Below the pieces are notes generated by a model that was not told the DNA's origin, made no database searches, and saw only the letters and a program-made list of their open reading frames with translations. Positions 54,062-62,031 of a DNA stretch of 64,000 bases are shown here, one piece after another (the first letter of the stretch is position 1; each line of letters starts with the position of its first letter). The stretch covers positions 4,293,845-4,357,844 of the forward strand of contig JAOSKU010000001.1 in the NCBI GenBank assembly GCA_027493445.1. Reading direction: 5' to 3'. The position numbers and the translations under genes were made by a program. The stretch comes from Thermoleophilia bacterium. Lineage in GTDB: Bacteria > Actinomycetota > Thermoleophilia > RBG-16-64-13.

Positions 54062-55743
54062 AGCTGAGCAGGATGAAAGGCATCGCCCTCGATTTGGGCA
54101 CCAGCGGCTTCCGGGCTCAAGCGATCAAGGAAGACGGCGGGGTGTACTCCACGGCCATCTCGGCAAATCACCCGCTGCCCGGCGCCAATGTCATGGATCA
54201 TCTCCACTTCTGCCTCGAGCTGGGAGCGGATCTCACTCACACTCTCATGATGGCCGCGGTCAACCGGGTCCTGGCTTCTCTTTCGGTCGATCTCTCCGAG
54301 ATCCGACTGGTGGCGGTGTGCGGGAATCCAATCCAGCTGTCGCTTTTCCAGAAGATGGAGATCCGGGACCTGGCCTTCGCCGGGCGCCGGGCGCAGCGCA
54401 AGCTGGGGATCGTCGAGCCTGTGCGCCGCGATGCCACCATCCGTCTGGCCGCCGAGTTGGGATTGCACGTGCATCCGGATGCGAAGATCATCATTCCGCC
54501 GGTGGTGAAGCACGAGATTGGGGCGGATGCCCTGGCCATGATGCACGTAACCGGCATGTTGGAGCGGGACGAGATAGCTCTGGTCACCGACTATGGCACA
54601 AACGCCGAAATGGCCCTCAAAGTGGGGGACGATATCCTCACCGGCTCCGCCGCCGCTGGGCCGGCCCTGGAGGGCCAGCATGTGAGCTCCGGCATGCTTG
54701 CGGCCCCCGGGGCCATCGCCGGGGTCTCCTTTCGCGGCGACGCTTGGCTCGCTTGGGTGCTGGACGAACAACTGGAAAGCACCGAGGGCGACTGGTGCAG
54801 CCCACGCGACGGCGACTGCTCGCTCTTGGGGCCCATGCACGGGAAGGCACGAGGAATCACCGGAACCGGGGTCGTGGCCGCTCTGGCGGAAGGCATTCGC
54901 AGCGGGCTGGTTGGACCGCCCGTCATCGCAAGCCAGGACGGCATGCTTCATTTTCAGGATGGAATCCGCCTCCTCGAGAAGGACGTGAAGGAGGCGGGCA
55001 AAGCCATCGGCGCCATTCGGGCGGGCCACCTGACTTTGGCGGAGGCGGCCGGCATCAAGCTCTCCGACATCGATGTGGTCTACATGACGGGGGCCTCGGG
55101 GACCTACGTGGACGCCATCCAGGCCCAGGAGGTGGGCTTGGTGCCCAACGGGGTGGCGCGCATCGTTCAGGCCGGCAACACCTCTCTCCGGCTGGCCGGC
55201 GAGCTTGTACGGGACCCTCTGCTGTTGCCGCGGCTGCAGGAGATCGCGGATGGCATCCGAGCGCGGCACGAGATGTTCGCCGATTCCAGCGTCTTCAAGA
55301 ACGCTTACGTCTGCGAGCTCGCTTTCTGGGACGAGGGGATGCCCGAGGCGATGATGGCTGACATGCTGGCCATGTACGGCATCCAGCCCTTTCCCCCCAG
55401 AGGGCGCGAGCCCGAGGTCATCCGGCTGGCCACCAAGGACATCGTGGATGTGGGCGATCTGTCTCTTTCGGTGCTCCACGGCGTGGGGGTCAGCCTGTGG
55501 ATGCAAGCTGCGGAATGCCTAGGGGAGGACTGCGGTGTGTGCGTGGACGAATGCCCCGAAGGTGCCCGAGAAATCCGTGCCGTGGACGGCTCTGACTTCG
55601 TCGTCGTCAGGTCCGAGCTGTGCAACGGCACCGCCTGTCGTCGCTGCGAGGCGGTATGTGCCTCGGGGGCGTTTCACTACGATCAACTGCGGTTCGATCC
55701 GGAGCTGCCGGGACAAGCGCCCAACCGGGTGGAGGGTTTGTGA
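54058..55743 (+). CDS. RamA-type ATP-dependent corrinoid-protein activase (DUF4445 + 2[4Fe-4S])
   Basis: 561 aa. ASKHA-type ATPase region from GIALDLGTSGFRAQAI through CGNPIQLSLFQKMEIRDLAF, VTDYGTNAEMALKVG and AAAGPALEGQHVSSGMLAAP. The C-terminal 60 residues hold two cluster motifs: CGVCVDECPEGA and CNGTACRRCEAVCASGA. In RamA and relatives this ATP-driven enzyme reduces inactive Co(II) corrinoid proteins to Co(I). Unlike acetogen RACo, the iron-sulfur part is at the C-terminus. Overlaps both neighbours, so it is part of one translationally coupled set. Confidence 0.9.
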   Translation: MKLSRMKGIALDLGTSGFRAQAIKEDGGVYSTAISANHPLPGANVMDHLHFCLELGADLTHTLMMAAVNRVLASLSVDLSEIRLVAVCGNPIQLSLFQKMEIRDLAFAGRRAQRKLGIVEPVRRDATIRLAAELGLHVHPDAKIIIPPVVKHEIGADALAMMHVTGMLERDEIALVTDYGTNAEMALKVGDDILTGSAAAGPALEGQHVSSGMLAAPGAIAGVSFRGDAWLAWVLDEQLESTEGDWCSPRDGDCSLLGPMHGKARGITGTGVVAALAEGIRSGLVGPPVIASQDGMLHFQDGIRLLEKDVKEAGKAIGAIRAGHLTLAEAAGIKLSDIDVVYMTGASGTYVDAIQAQEVGLVPNGVARIVQAGNTSLRLAGELVRDPLLLPRLQEIADGIRARHEMFADSSVFKNAYVCELAFWDEGMPEAMMADMLAMYGIQPFPPRGREPEVIRLATKDIVDVGDLSLSVLHGVGVSLWMQAAECLGEDCGVCVDECPEGAREIRAVDGSDFVVVRSELCNGTACRRCEAVCASGAFHYDQLRFDPELPGQAPNRVEGL

Positions 55744-56522
55744 TGGCCGGAGTCATAGGGCTCCTGACCTGCGAGGTATTAGAAGAGGAGGTTGCCTACC
55801 TTCTCTGTCGGGAGACGGCGGTTTCGCGTATCGCGGTTCTGGCCTCGGAGTACTCCGAATCGTTCCGGGATTTCGTGGCCGCGTATGGAGGTCGGGTTCA
55901 GGTACTCGAGACCCTCGATGGTTTCGAACCTTCGGACGGGCTGGATGTAGTCGTGCGGGTGCTCAAGGTTGCACTTCACATGGTGAAGGAGAATCTCCAG
56001 GCCGGCGTGCGCGATGCTGCTATCGAACTGGCGGAGAAGGTCGATGTCCTCATGCTCGGATATGGGATGTGTGGCAACGTTCTCGAGGATCCCGAGGGGC
56101 TTCTGACCGAAGTCGAAGTACCTATCATCGTTCCACGGAATGACGACGGAAGCATAATCGATGACTGCGTCTGCCTCGTCCTGGGGGGGACAGAAGCCTA
56201 CCTCAAGCAGGTCTACAAGGAAGCCGGGACCTGGTTTCTCACGCCCGGATGGCTGCGCCACTGGGAGACCTTGCTGGTGAAGGAGCTGGGAGCGAAGGAC
56301 ATCCCCACCGTCAAGTGGATTTTCGATCGGACGGGCTACAAACGAGCCCTCATGGTGGAGACGGGCGTAGGCGAGCCGGAGACCTACCGTCTGGAATCCG
56401 AGAAGTTCGCTCAGACCTTCGAGTTCTATCTCGAGGGAGTCGAAGGGTCTCTGTATATCCTCCAGAGGGAGCTGGAGGATGCGACAACGGCTGTGCGGGA
56501 GCGGGTATCCAAACGAGGCTGA
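55743..56522 (+). CDS. DUF1638 protein
   Basis: 259 aa. DUF1638 marks: IGLLTCEVLEEEVAYLL, VLMLGYGMCGNVLEDPEGLL, IIVPRNDDGSIIDDCVCLVL and YLKQVYKEAGTWFLTPGWLR. Family members are often near corrinoid methyltransferases of methylotrophic anaerobes, but their role is not settled; several conserved Cys (MCGN, DDCVC) could hold metal or corrinoid. The start overlaps the activase stop (TGATG). It may help load or repair the corrinoid protein; this is inference. Confidence 0.85.
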   Translation: MAGVIGLLTCEVLEEEVAYLLCRETAVSRIAVLASEYSESFRDFVAAYGGRVQVLETLDGFEPSDGLDVVVRVLKVALHMVKENLQAGVRDAAIELAEKVDVLMLGYGMCGNVLEDPEGLLTEVEVPIIVPRNDDGSIIDDCVCLVLGGTEAYLKQVYKEAGTWFLTPGWLRHWETLLVKELGAKDIPTVKWIFDRTGYKRALMVETGVGEPETYRLESEKFAQTFEFYLEGVEGSLYILQRELEDATTAVRERVSKRG

Positions 56523-56599
56523 CCGGCAGGTGCACGGAAGGGGGGAAGCCGGGGGTTCACTTCGTCACTGTAGTTGAACTGCGATTGTAAGGGGGAAAC

Positions 56600-57253
56600 A
56601 TGGGTTCGGGAGGATTGCTCCAGCAACTCGTAGAGGCGGTGGTTGTGGGTAACGGCGCCGCCGCCGAGTCCTTGGCGGCTGGGGCCCTGGCGGAAGGCGC
56701 CGGGGCGTACCAGATCATCGAAGAGGCCCTGATACCGGCGATGAACATCGTGTCGGGCAAGTACGACCGCAAGGAGTACTACCTGCCGCAGATGCTGATC
56801 AGCTCCGACGCTTTCTACGCCGCATTCAACAAGGTCAAGGGTGGGCTGTCCAGCGAGCAGGCGAAGGGCAAGGGGAAAGTGGTCATAGGAGTCGTGGAGG
56901 GTGACATCCACGACATCGGCAAGAACCTGGTCAAGACAGTACTGGAAGCCAACGGCTTCATCTGCGTGGACATGGGCCGGGATGTTCCCATCGAGGACTA
57001 TCTGGACGCTGTCGCGGAGCAGACGCCCGATCTTCTCATGCTCTCCACCTTGATGACGCCCACCATGCTTAGCATGAAACGCACCCTCGATGGGCTCGTG
57101 GAGGATGGTCTCCGCGACTCGGTGATGGTCGCTGTTGGCGGCGGCCCCATCTCCGAGGAGTTCCGCAAGAAGATCGGCGCCGATTTCTATGGCGACAACG
57201 AGAAGATGGCGCTGGCCTGGGCCAACGAGACCGTGAATGGGAAGGTGGCCTGA
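56600..57253 (+). CDS. corrinoid-binding methyl carrier protein (MtaC/MtbC family)
   Basis: 217 aa. N-terminal helical cap (EEALIPAMNIVSGKYDRKEY), then a Rossmann-type B12 domain with the signature GVVEGDIHDIGKNLVKTVLE (DxHxxG, lower-axial His), then STLMTPTMLSM and VAVGGGPISEEF. It carries the methyl group between two methyltransferases. The stop overlaps the next methyltransferase ATG (TGATG), which suggests these two are partners. Confidence 0.94.
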   Translation: MGSGGLLQQLVEAVVVGNGAAAESLAAGALAEGAGAYQIIEEALIPAMNIVSGKYDRKEYYLPQMLISSDAFYAAFNKVKGGLSSEQAKGKGKVVIGVVEGDIHDIGKNLVKTVLEANGFICVDMGRDVPIEDYLDAVAEQTPDLLMLSTLMTPTMLSMKRTLDGLVEDGLRDSVMVAVGGGPISEEFRKKIGADFYGDNEKMALAWANETVNGKVA

Positions 57254-58350
57254 TGTCAGCCGCGGTGCCCATGACACCAATAGAGCGAGTGGTAGCGGCT
57301 CTCACTTTCCAAACACCGGATCGAGTGCCGGTTGCCCTCTACTTCCAGAGCGGCGTGCAGCACGACCTGGTCGAGATGGACTATACCTGGGAGGAGGCAC
57401 TCAATCATCCGCGCAAGCTCTACCAGGCGGTCGAGCGTCAGTACACTGTATACGGGGCGGATAACTTCTTCCTGCCTGTCGACTTCCGAGTCGAAGGCGA
57501 GGCCTTGGGCTCCAAGGTCGAGTACCGACTGAAGACCGGCGGTGGCATGAGGATGGCCTGGGTGACCGACTGGGCCCTGAAGGACAAGAAGGACATCGAC
57601 AAGTTTGACGTGCCCGACCCCAGCAACGCCGGCCGGATGCCTGTCATCCTCGAGGTGATTCGGCGCCTCAAGGCGAAGTACCCAGAAGTGCCCATCGTCG
57701 GCTTCGTCAACGGACCGCCGGACACCATGACGGACTTCTACCAGGGGCACTTCCGGCAGCTCTTTGTTGAGATGGCCGCCGATCCGAAGTTCGTTCACGA
57801 GGTGCTGGAGCTGGTGACTCAATCGGCCGTTGTTTTCGCCAAGGCGATGATCGAGGCCGGGGCGGTCGCCATTGCCACGGTGGAAGGCGGCATGATCGAC
57901 GAAGCTGTGTCTCCGGCCCAGTACTCCGAGTTCGTGGTGCCATACCACCGCAAGATCAGAGACGCGATCGGTGTCCCGTATATCTACCACCAATGCGAGA
58001 ACGCCACTCCGTTCCTGGACTTGATCGTCGACGAGATCCAGCCGGCCTGCGTGGCGTTCCACGACTCCGTCGACCTGCGATGGGCGAAGGAACGGTACGG
58101 CTCCAAGGTGGCCCTGGCCGGGAACGTCGGTATCTCCAAGGCAGGAGCGCCCTTCTACGGCACACGCGAAGAGGTGCTCGCAGCCGCCAAGGAATGCTTG
58201 GAGATAGGTATGCCCGGCAGCGGATACCTTCTGTCGGCGGGATGCGAGGTCCACCACGGGATCCCCATGGAGCACGTCTCGGCGCTTAACAGGCCGCTGA
58301 AATACCCCGGTTGGAGCCCCTCCGATGTGCTCCGTTGCTCGGCTGCTTGA
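57253..58350 (+). CDS. UroD-family corrinoid methyltransferase 2, 3' end replaced by IS copy 3
   Basis: 365 codons as it stands. Zinc ligands: IYHQCENATPFLDL and LLSAGCEVHHGIP. Core marks: PIERVVAALTFQTPDRVPVA, VIGF-type VGFVNGPPDTMTDF. IS copy 3 (inserted at TTAA 58286-58289) adds a 20-residue foreign tail (NRPLKYPGWSPSDVLRCSAA). Joining across the IS gives ALKEASERWGRY and a stop at 59752-59754, the normal end for this family (355 aa). The enzyme may still fold. As partner of the corrinoid protein it likely demethylates the unknown methylated substrate. Confidence 0.88.
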   Translation: MSAAVPMTPIERVVAALTFQTPDRVPVALYFQSGVQHDLVEMDYTWEEALNHPRKLYQAVERQYTVYGADNFFLPVDFRVEGEALGSKVEYRLKTGGGMRMAWVTDWALKDKKDIDKFDVPDPSNAGRMPVILEVIRRLKAKYPEVPIVGFVNGPPDTMTDFYQGHFRQLFVEMAADPKFVHEVLELVTQSAVVFAKAMIEAGAVAIATVEGGMIDEAVSPAQYSEFVVPYHRKIRDAIGVPYIYHQCENATPFLDLIVDEIQPACVAFHDSVDLRWAKERYGSKVALAGNVGISKAGAPFYGTREEVLAAAKECLEIGMPGSGYLLSAGCEVHHGIPMEHVSALNRPLKYPGWSPSDVLRCSAA

Positions 58351-59719
58351 CCCACGAACGGTCGGTTCTCGGATTGCCCGGGCGAAGACCGGGATTATGC
58401 CCCCTGGAGAGGCCGATTCCCCGCCCCTTTTTCCCTATCTGGCGATGCACTCCGGAAGCAGCGATCTCATTCTCACCAGGTTGTAGGCGGCGGCCGTGAA
58501 CTGGAAGATCCATCGGGCCTTGGCCCGCCCGCGGTGCCGGAGCTTGTGAAGCAGTCCGACTGTCTTCATCCAGCCGAAGGCCTCCTCCACCAGCTTGCGC
58601 TTCTTCTGGCTGAGGGCGTATCCCTCCCACCGTGTCGTGCGGCCATCGATGGCCGAGTACTTCTCTTTGCGAGCCACATGCGGGGTAACAACGTTAGTCC
58701 GTAGTTCGCCCACGAAGTCCTTGGTGTCGTAGTTCTTGTCGGCTGCGACAGTGAACCGGCCCTTGGTCTTTTTGCGCTCCTCCTTCACCAGCTCAAGACC
58801 CATCTCCCGCTCGGCGGTACCGGTGGCCCGGGAGAGATCGGCCTGGACGATGAGACCGTGGCGGTTCTCGGTGAGGAGATGGCCGGCATAAGCGAGCCGG
58901 GCCGCTTCTCCGGGAGAGTGTTTGGCAAGAAGAGCTTCCGGATCGGTGGTGGAAGCGTGGGTGTCATTCCGGCGCCGCTCGCCGTGGAAATCCACACTCG
59001 GGTTGCGGTCGCGGCCTGCGCTTTCCGAGACTGGCTCGGCGGGGCTCGGGTCCTCCCCTGCACCCGGGTCATCTTTGCCTGGCCCCCGGCCGCCCTCCTG
59101 GCCCTCGGCCAATTCCTGTTTGGGCCGGAAGCTCTTGAGGGAGGCCGCCGCTTCCACCAAGGTGCCGTCCAGGCTGAAGTGCTCCCGGGAAAGGAGTTTC
59201 CCCGCCTGGGCCTGCTTCCTCACCTCCAGGAAGAAGGCCTCGGCCACCTCGCCCTCAAGCAGGCGCTCCCGGTTTTGGGTGAAGGTGGTGGGATGCCAGA
59301 CGGGCTCGTTTAGATCGAGGCCCACAAACCAGCGAAAGAGCAGGTGATACTCGAGGTGTTCGCAGAGCTTGCGCTCCGAAGGGATGGCGTAGAGCACCTG
59401 AATAAGCAGGGCTCGCAGAAGGTACTCGGGCGGGATGGAGGGGCGGCCGGCTTCACAGTAGATCTTGTCAAAGAGGGGGGAGAGACCGCAAAGCGCCTTA
59501 TCGGTCATCTTGCGGATGGCCCGCAAGGGGTGATCTTTGGGGATGCGCTCCTCCAAGGGACCCAAGAATACAAACGACGGCTGCCTTGCCTCTTCTCCCC
59601 GCATCCCAACCCCCTCGCTTTATGCCAGTTTGCAGGGTAAACACTACCAAAAAGGGGCGCAAAAAGATAGGAAGTTGAGGCAATCGGAGGGCTAGGCGGG
59701 GGACTTTTTCAGCAGCCTG
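58290..59719 (-). mobile_element. IS5-like insertion sequence, copy 3 (1430 bp, inverted)
   Basis: Flanked by TTAA at 58286-58289 and 59720-59723. It is inverted relative to copies 1 and 2. It is inserted ten codons before the end of the second methyltransferase and separates it from the panB-like gene. Confidence 0.95.
58435..59604 (-). CDS. IS5-family DDE transposase, copy 3
   Basis: 389 aa and identical in protein to copy 2. Same domains as copy 1. The gene faces the methyltransferase operon. Confidence 0.93.
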   Translation of the reverse strand: MRGEEARQPSFVFLGPLEERIPKDHPLRAIRKMTDKALCGLSPLFDKIYCEAGRPSIPPEYLLRALLIQVLYAIPSERKLCEHLEYHLLFRWFVGLDLNEPVWHPTTFTQNRERLLEGEVAEAFFLEVRKQAQAGKLLSREHFSLDGTLVEAAASLKSFRPKQELAEGQEGGRGPGKDDPGAGEDPSPAEPVSESAGRDRNPSVDFHGERRRNDTHASTTDPEALLAKHSPGEAARLAYAGHLLTENRHGLIVQADLSRATGTAEREMGLELVKEERKKTKGRFTVAADKNYDTKDFVGELRTNVVTPHVARKEKYSAIDGRTTRWEGYALSQKKRKLVEEAFGWMKTVGLLHKLRHRGRAKARWIFQFTAAAYNLVRMRSLLPECIAR

Positions 59720-59816
59720 TTAAAGAAGCAAGCGAGCGGTGGGGCCGCTACTAGCGTCCCTTGGGCAGCGTAAACAGGGGGCGGTCGGCCTGATCGATAG
59801 GCGGGCCGGCCCCCCA

Positions 59817-60722
59817 ATGAAGAACCAGGAGGGCGAATTGTCCAGCGGCGAGCGGGCGAAGGTCAGCGTCACGTCTCTGCATCAGAAGAAGAAGCTTGGG
59901 CAGCAGATCACCATGTTGACAGCCTACGACTATCCCATGGCCCAGATCATCGACCGGGCTGGGGTTGACATCATCTTTGTGTCGGACTCCTTGGCGATGG
60001 TGGGGCTCGGCCAGCCGTCCACGCTGCCCACGACGATGGATGAGATGCTGCACCACACTCGGGCTGTAGCTCGGGGCTGCAAGTACGCCTTCCTGCTCGG
60101 CTGCATGCCCTTCATGGACTACAACACGCCCGAGGATGCTCGTCACAACGCCCGCCGCTTCCTGAAAGAAGGGGGCGCGGACGGCGTCGAGATGGAGGGC
60201 GGCTGGGAGATGCTGGAAGCGGTGGAAGCTGTCGTGAGTGCTGGTGTGCCGGTCATGGCCCACATTGGCCTGACGCGCCAGTTCGTGTCCAAGTACGGCA
60301 AGTTCACCGTTCTGGGCCGTACCGCCGCAGATGCACAGGACCTCGTCAACTTGGCCGTCAAGCTCCAGGATATAGGGGTAGCCTTCGTTTCCGTCGAGAC
60401 CATTCCGGAGAAGGTGGCTCGGATCATCACTGAAACGCTCCAGATCCCGGTCATCGGCATTGGGGCGGGGAGGTTCTGCGACGGCCAGGCTTTGGTGACG
60501 CTGGATCTACTTGGACTCTTCGAGGCCTTTACACCCAAGTTCGTCAGGCAATATGCCAATCTCTGGGGCGAGACGCTTGGGGCCTTCCAGAGCTTCAAAG
60601 AAGATGTGGAGCGCTTTCGCTTCCCGGCGCCTGAGCACACATTTGGCATGCCGGAGGACGAGTTCGAACTGCTCAAGCGGAATTTGAGGGCGAAGGACTA
60701 TGTGGTCAGCGAGGACGGCTAG
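59817..60722 (+). CDS. PanB-like hydroxymethyltransferase with changed metal site
   Basis: 301 aa. PanB joins methylene-THF to 2-oxoisovalerate to form ketopantoate. Most marks are present: TAYDYPMAQIIDRAGVD, Asp57-Ser58 in FVSDSLAM, Glu127 in EMEGG, His149 in MAHIGLTRQ, Glu194 in SVETIPEKV, and IPVIGIGAGRFCDGQALV. But the second Mg ligand (Asp84 in E. coli, ADLPFMAY) is Cys96 here (GCMPFMDY), the Lys before EGG is Glu, and VGDSLG is VSDSLA. A C-terminal tail of about 25 residues is extra. The C1-gene setting suggests another 2-oxoacid or the reverse, formaldehyde-releasing direction. Start ATG 59817 is chosen by homology. Confidence 0.8.
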   Translation: MKNQEGELSSGERAKVSVTSLHQKKKLGQQITMLTAYDYPMAQIIDRAGVDIIFVSDSLAMVGLGQPSTLPTTMDEMLHHTRAVARGCKYAFLLGCMPFMDYNTPEDARHNARRFLKEGGADGVEMEGGWEMLEAVEAVVSAGVPVMAHIGLTRQFVSKYGKFTVLGRTAADAQDLVNLAVKLQDIGVAFVSVETIPEKVARIITETLQIPVIGIGAGRFCDGQALVTLDLLGLFEAFTPKFVRQYANLWGETLGAFQSFKEDVERFRFPAPEHTFGMPEDEFELLKRNLRAKDYVVSEDG

Positions 60723-60824
60723 ACCTGGGCGGGACGGTTCTCATCTTCTTCCGGTTGCCAGCCTCCGACGCGGACCGCGCCGGCCCGGCATTGTGACGGC
60801 AGACAAGCGACAGGGAAGGCCCAC

Positions 60825-61643
60825 ATGATCATCATCGGAGAACGAATCAACACCTCAATCGGCTACATTCTCGCAGCCTACGAGCAGGGGCAATCGGAAG
60901 TGATCGCCAGGGAGGCTCGTCTGCAATGGGAGGCCGGCGCCCAGTACATCGACATCAATGCCGGGCTAAAGCTGACGAACAACGAGGCTTGGCTGTCTTG
61001 GGCGGTCGATGTAGTCCAGGAGAGTCTTCCTGACGCCCGGCTCTCGATCGACACGACTCGTCCCGCGGTCATGGCCGCTGTCTTCAAACGCCTGCACGAA
61101 ACCAAGGATGTGATCCTCAACTCCATCACGTGCCAGAAGCATCGCATAGAGGGCATGCTCCCGATCGTGAAAGAGTACGGGTGCAAGCTGATCGCGCTGA
61201 CTATCGACGAGAAAGGTATGCCGGACACAGCCGAGGGTCGCTACGACATCGCCGCTCGCCTGGCTGAGGTCGCCGGTACGTGGGGCATACCCCTAGGGGA
61301 TGTCTACATCGATTTCCTCGCCCTCCCCATCCGCTACGGCCATCACCAGGCTCAGGTATCCCTCGACACCTTGGCGGCGATCAAGGCCCGCATCCCCGAG
61401 ATCAATACCGTGGTGAACGTGTCGGCCGCCACCTGGCACCTGCCCAATCGCAGCTACTGTACCGGGGTGCTCCAGGCTATGCTCACGGCTCGCGGCATCG
61501 ACGCGGTGATCCTCAATGTGCTGGACCAAGAGGTGATGGACGCCGTCGTTTCCGCCGGAACTCTCCTGGGGAACGATCCGGATTGCGCTACCTACCTTCA
61601 GCGCTTCGAGGCCTCTCGGGCGTCGGAGCCAATCGTCAGCTGA
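60825..61643 (+). CDS. methyl-THF:corrinoid methyltransferase-like protein (AcsE/MtvA type)
   Basis: 272 aa, a pterin-binding TIM barrel. IIIGERINTSIGYILAAYEQ starts like AcsE/MetH pterin domains; AGAQYIDINAG and ARLSIDTTRPAVM hold conserved Asp residues, then KLIALTIDEKGMPDTAEGR and VNVSAATWHLPNRS. The usual GLSNVSFGLP has changed to VVNVSAATWHLP. It probably passes the methyl group from the corrinoid protein to THF, or the reverse. It follows the panB-like gene by 102 nt with no clear promoter between. Confidence 0.85.
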   Translation: MIIIGERINTSIGYILAAYEQGQSEVIAREARLQWEAGAQYIDINAGLKLTNNEAWLSWAVDVVQESLPDARLSIDTTRPAVMAAVFKRLHETKDVILNSITCQKHRIEGMLPIVKEYGCKLIALTIDEKGMPDTAEGRYDIAARLAEVAGTWGIPLGDVYIDFLALPIRYGHHQAQVSLDTLAAIKARIPEINTVVNVSAATWHLPNRSYCTGVLQAMLTARGIDAVILNVLDQEVMDAVVSAGTLLGNDPDCATYLQRFEASRASEPIVS

Positions 61644-61989
61644 CGGAGTGAGTAGGATTGTCCAGCTTGGTAATCGACACCGATTGGTCGGGAAAGAGCA
61701 GGTTCATCATCTCGCGTAGCTCGGCGCAGCATGTGAGGCAGAGTATCGACTCCACGTGCGGCCCGGGTGCAGCGCCTGTTTCGCGCTCGCCTCTTGCCTG
61801 GTCACAGTCTGCAGTCGAAGAGCTCCAGGGCAGGACGTGGCTGGAGATTCGTGCGAAGTCCACAGGGAATCGGCGATCAAGATGGCAGCGGGGGCAGAGC
61901 ACGGTGTCTATCCTTCCGTGGTATTCCAGGCTGATTGTATCCGCTCCTCGAGTGAAGGACCCGGAATGGATGGAAAACGCGTTGGACAA
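61636..61989 (-). CDS. possible zinc-binding protein on the opposite strand
   Basis: A 117-aa frame whose product has two metal knuckles, TVLCPRCHLDRRFPVD and ILCLTCCAELREMMNLLF, and a plausible beta-helical start (SFTRGADTISLEYHGRIDTV). This looks more like a real protein than the competing plus-strand frames, which are Arg/Ser-rich. It overlaps the methyltransferase-like gene by 8 bp, tail to tail. No family recognised. It could also be chance. Confidence 0.45.
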   Translation of the reverse strand: MSNAFSIHSGSFTRGADTISLEYHGRIDTVLCPRCHLDRRFPVDFARISSHVLPWSSSTADCDQARGERETGAAPGPHVESILCLTCCAELREMMNLLFPDQSVSITKLDNPTHSVS

Positions 61990-62031
61990 GGCGAGAATGC
62001 TGTGGGAGGCGCGCCATCGACCTATTCGATA

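Noticed and set aside
48096..59719. Composite transposon made of IS copies 2 and 3
   Set aside because: Each IS has its own matching 4-bp target duplication (CTAG and TTAA), so they inserted separately.
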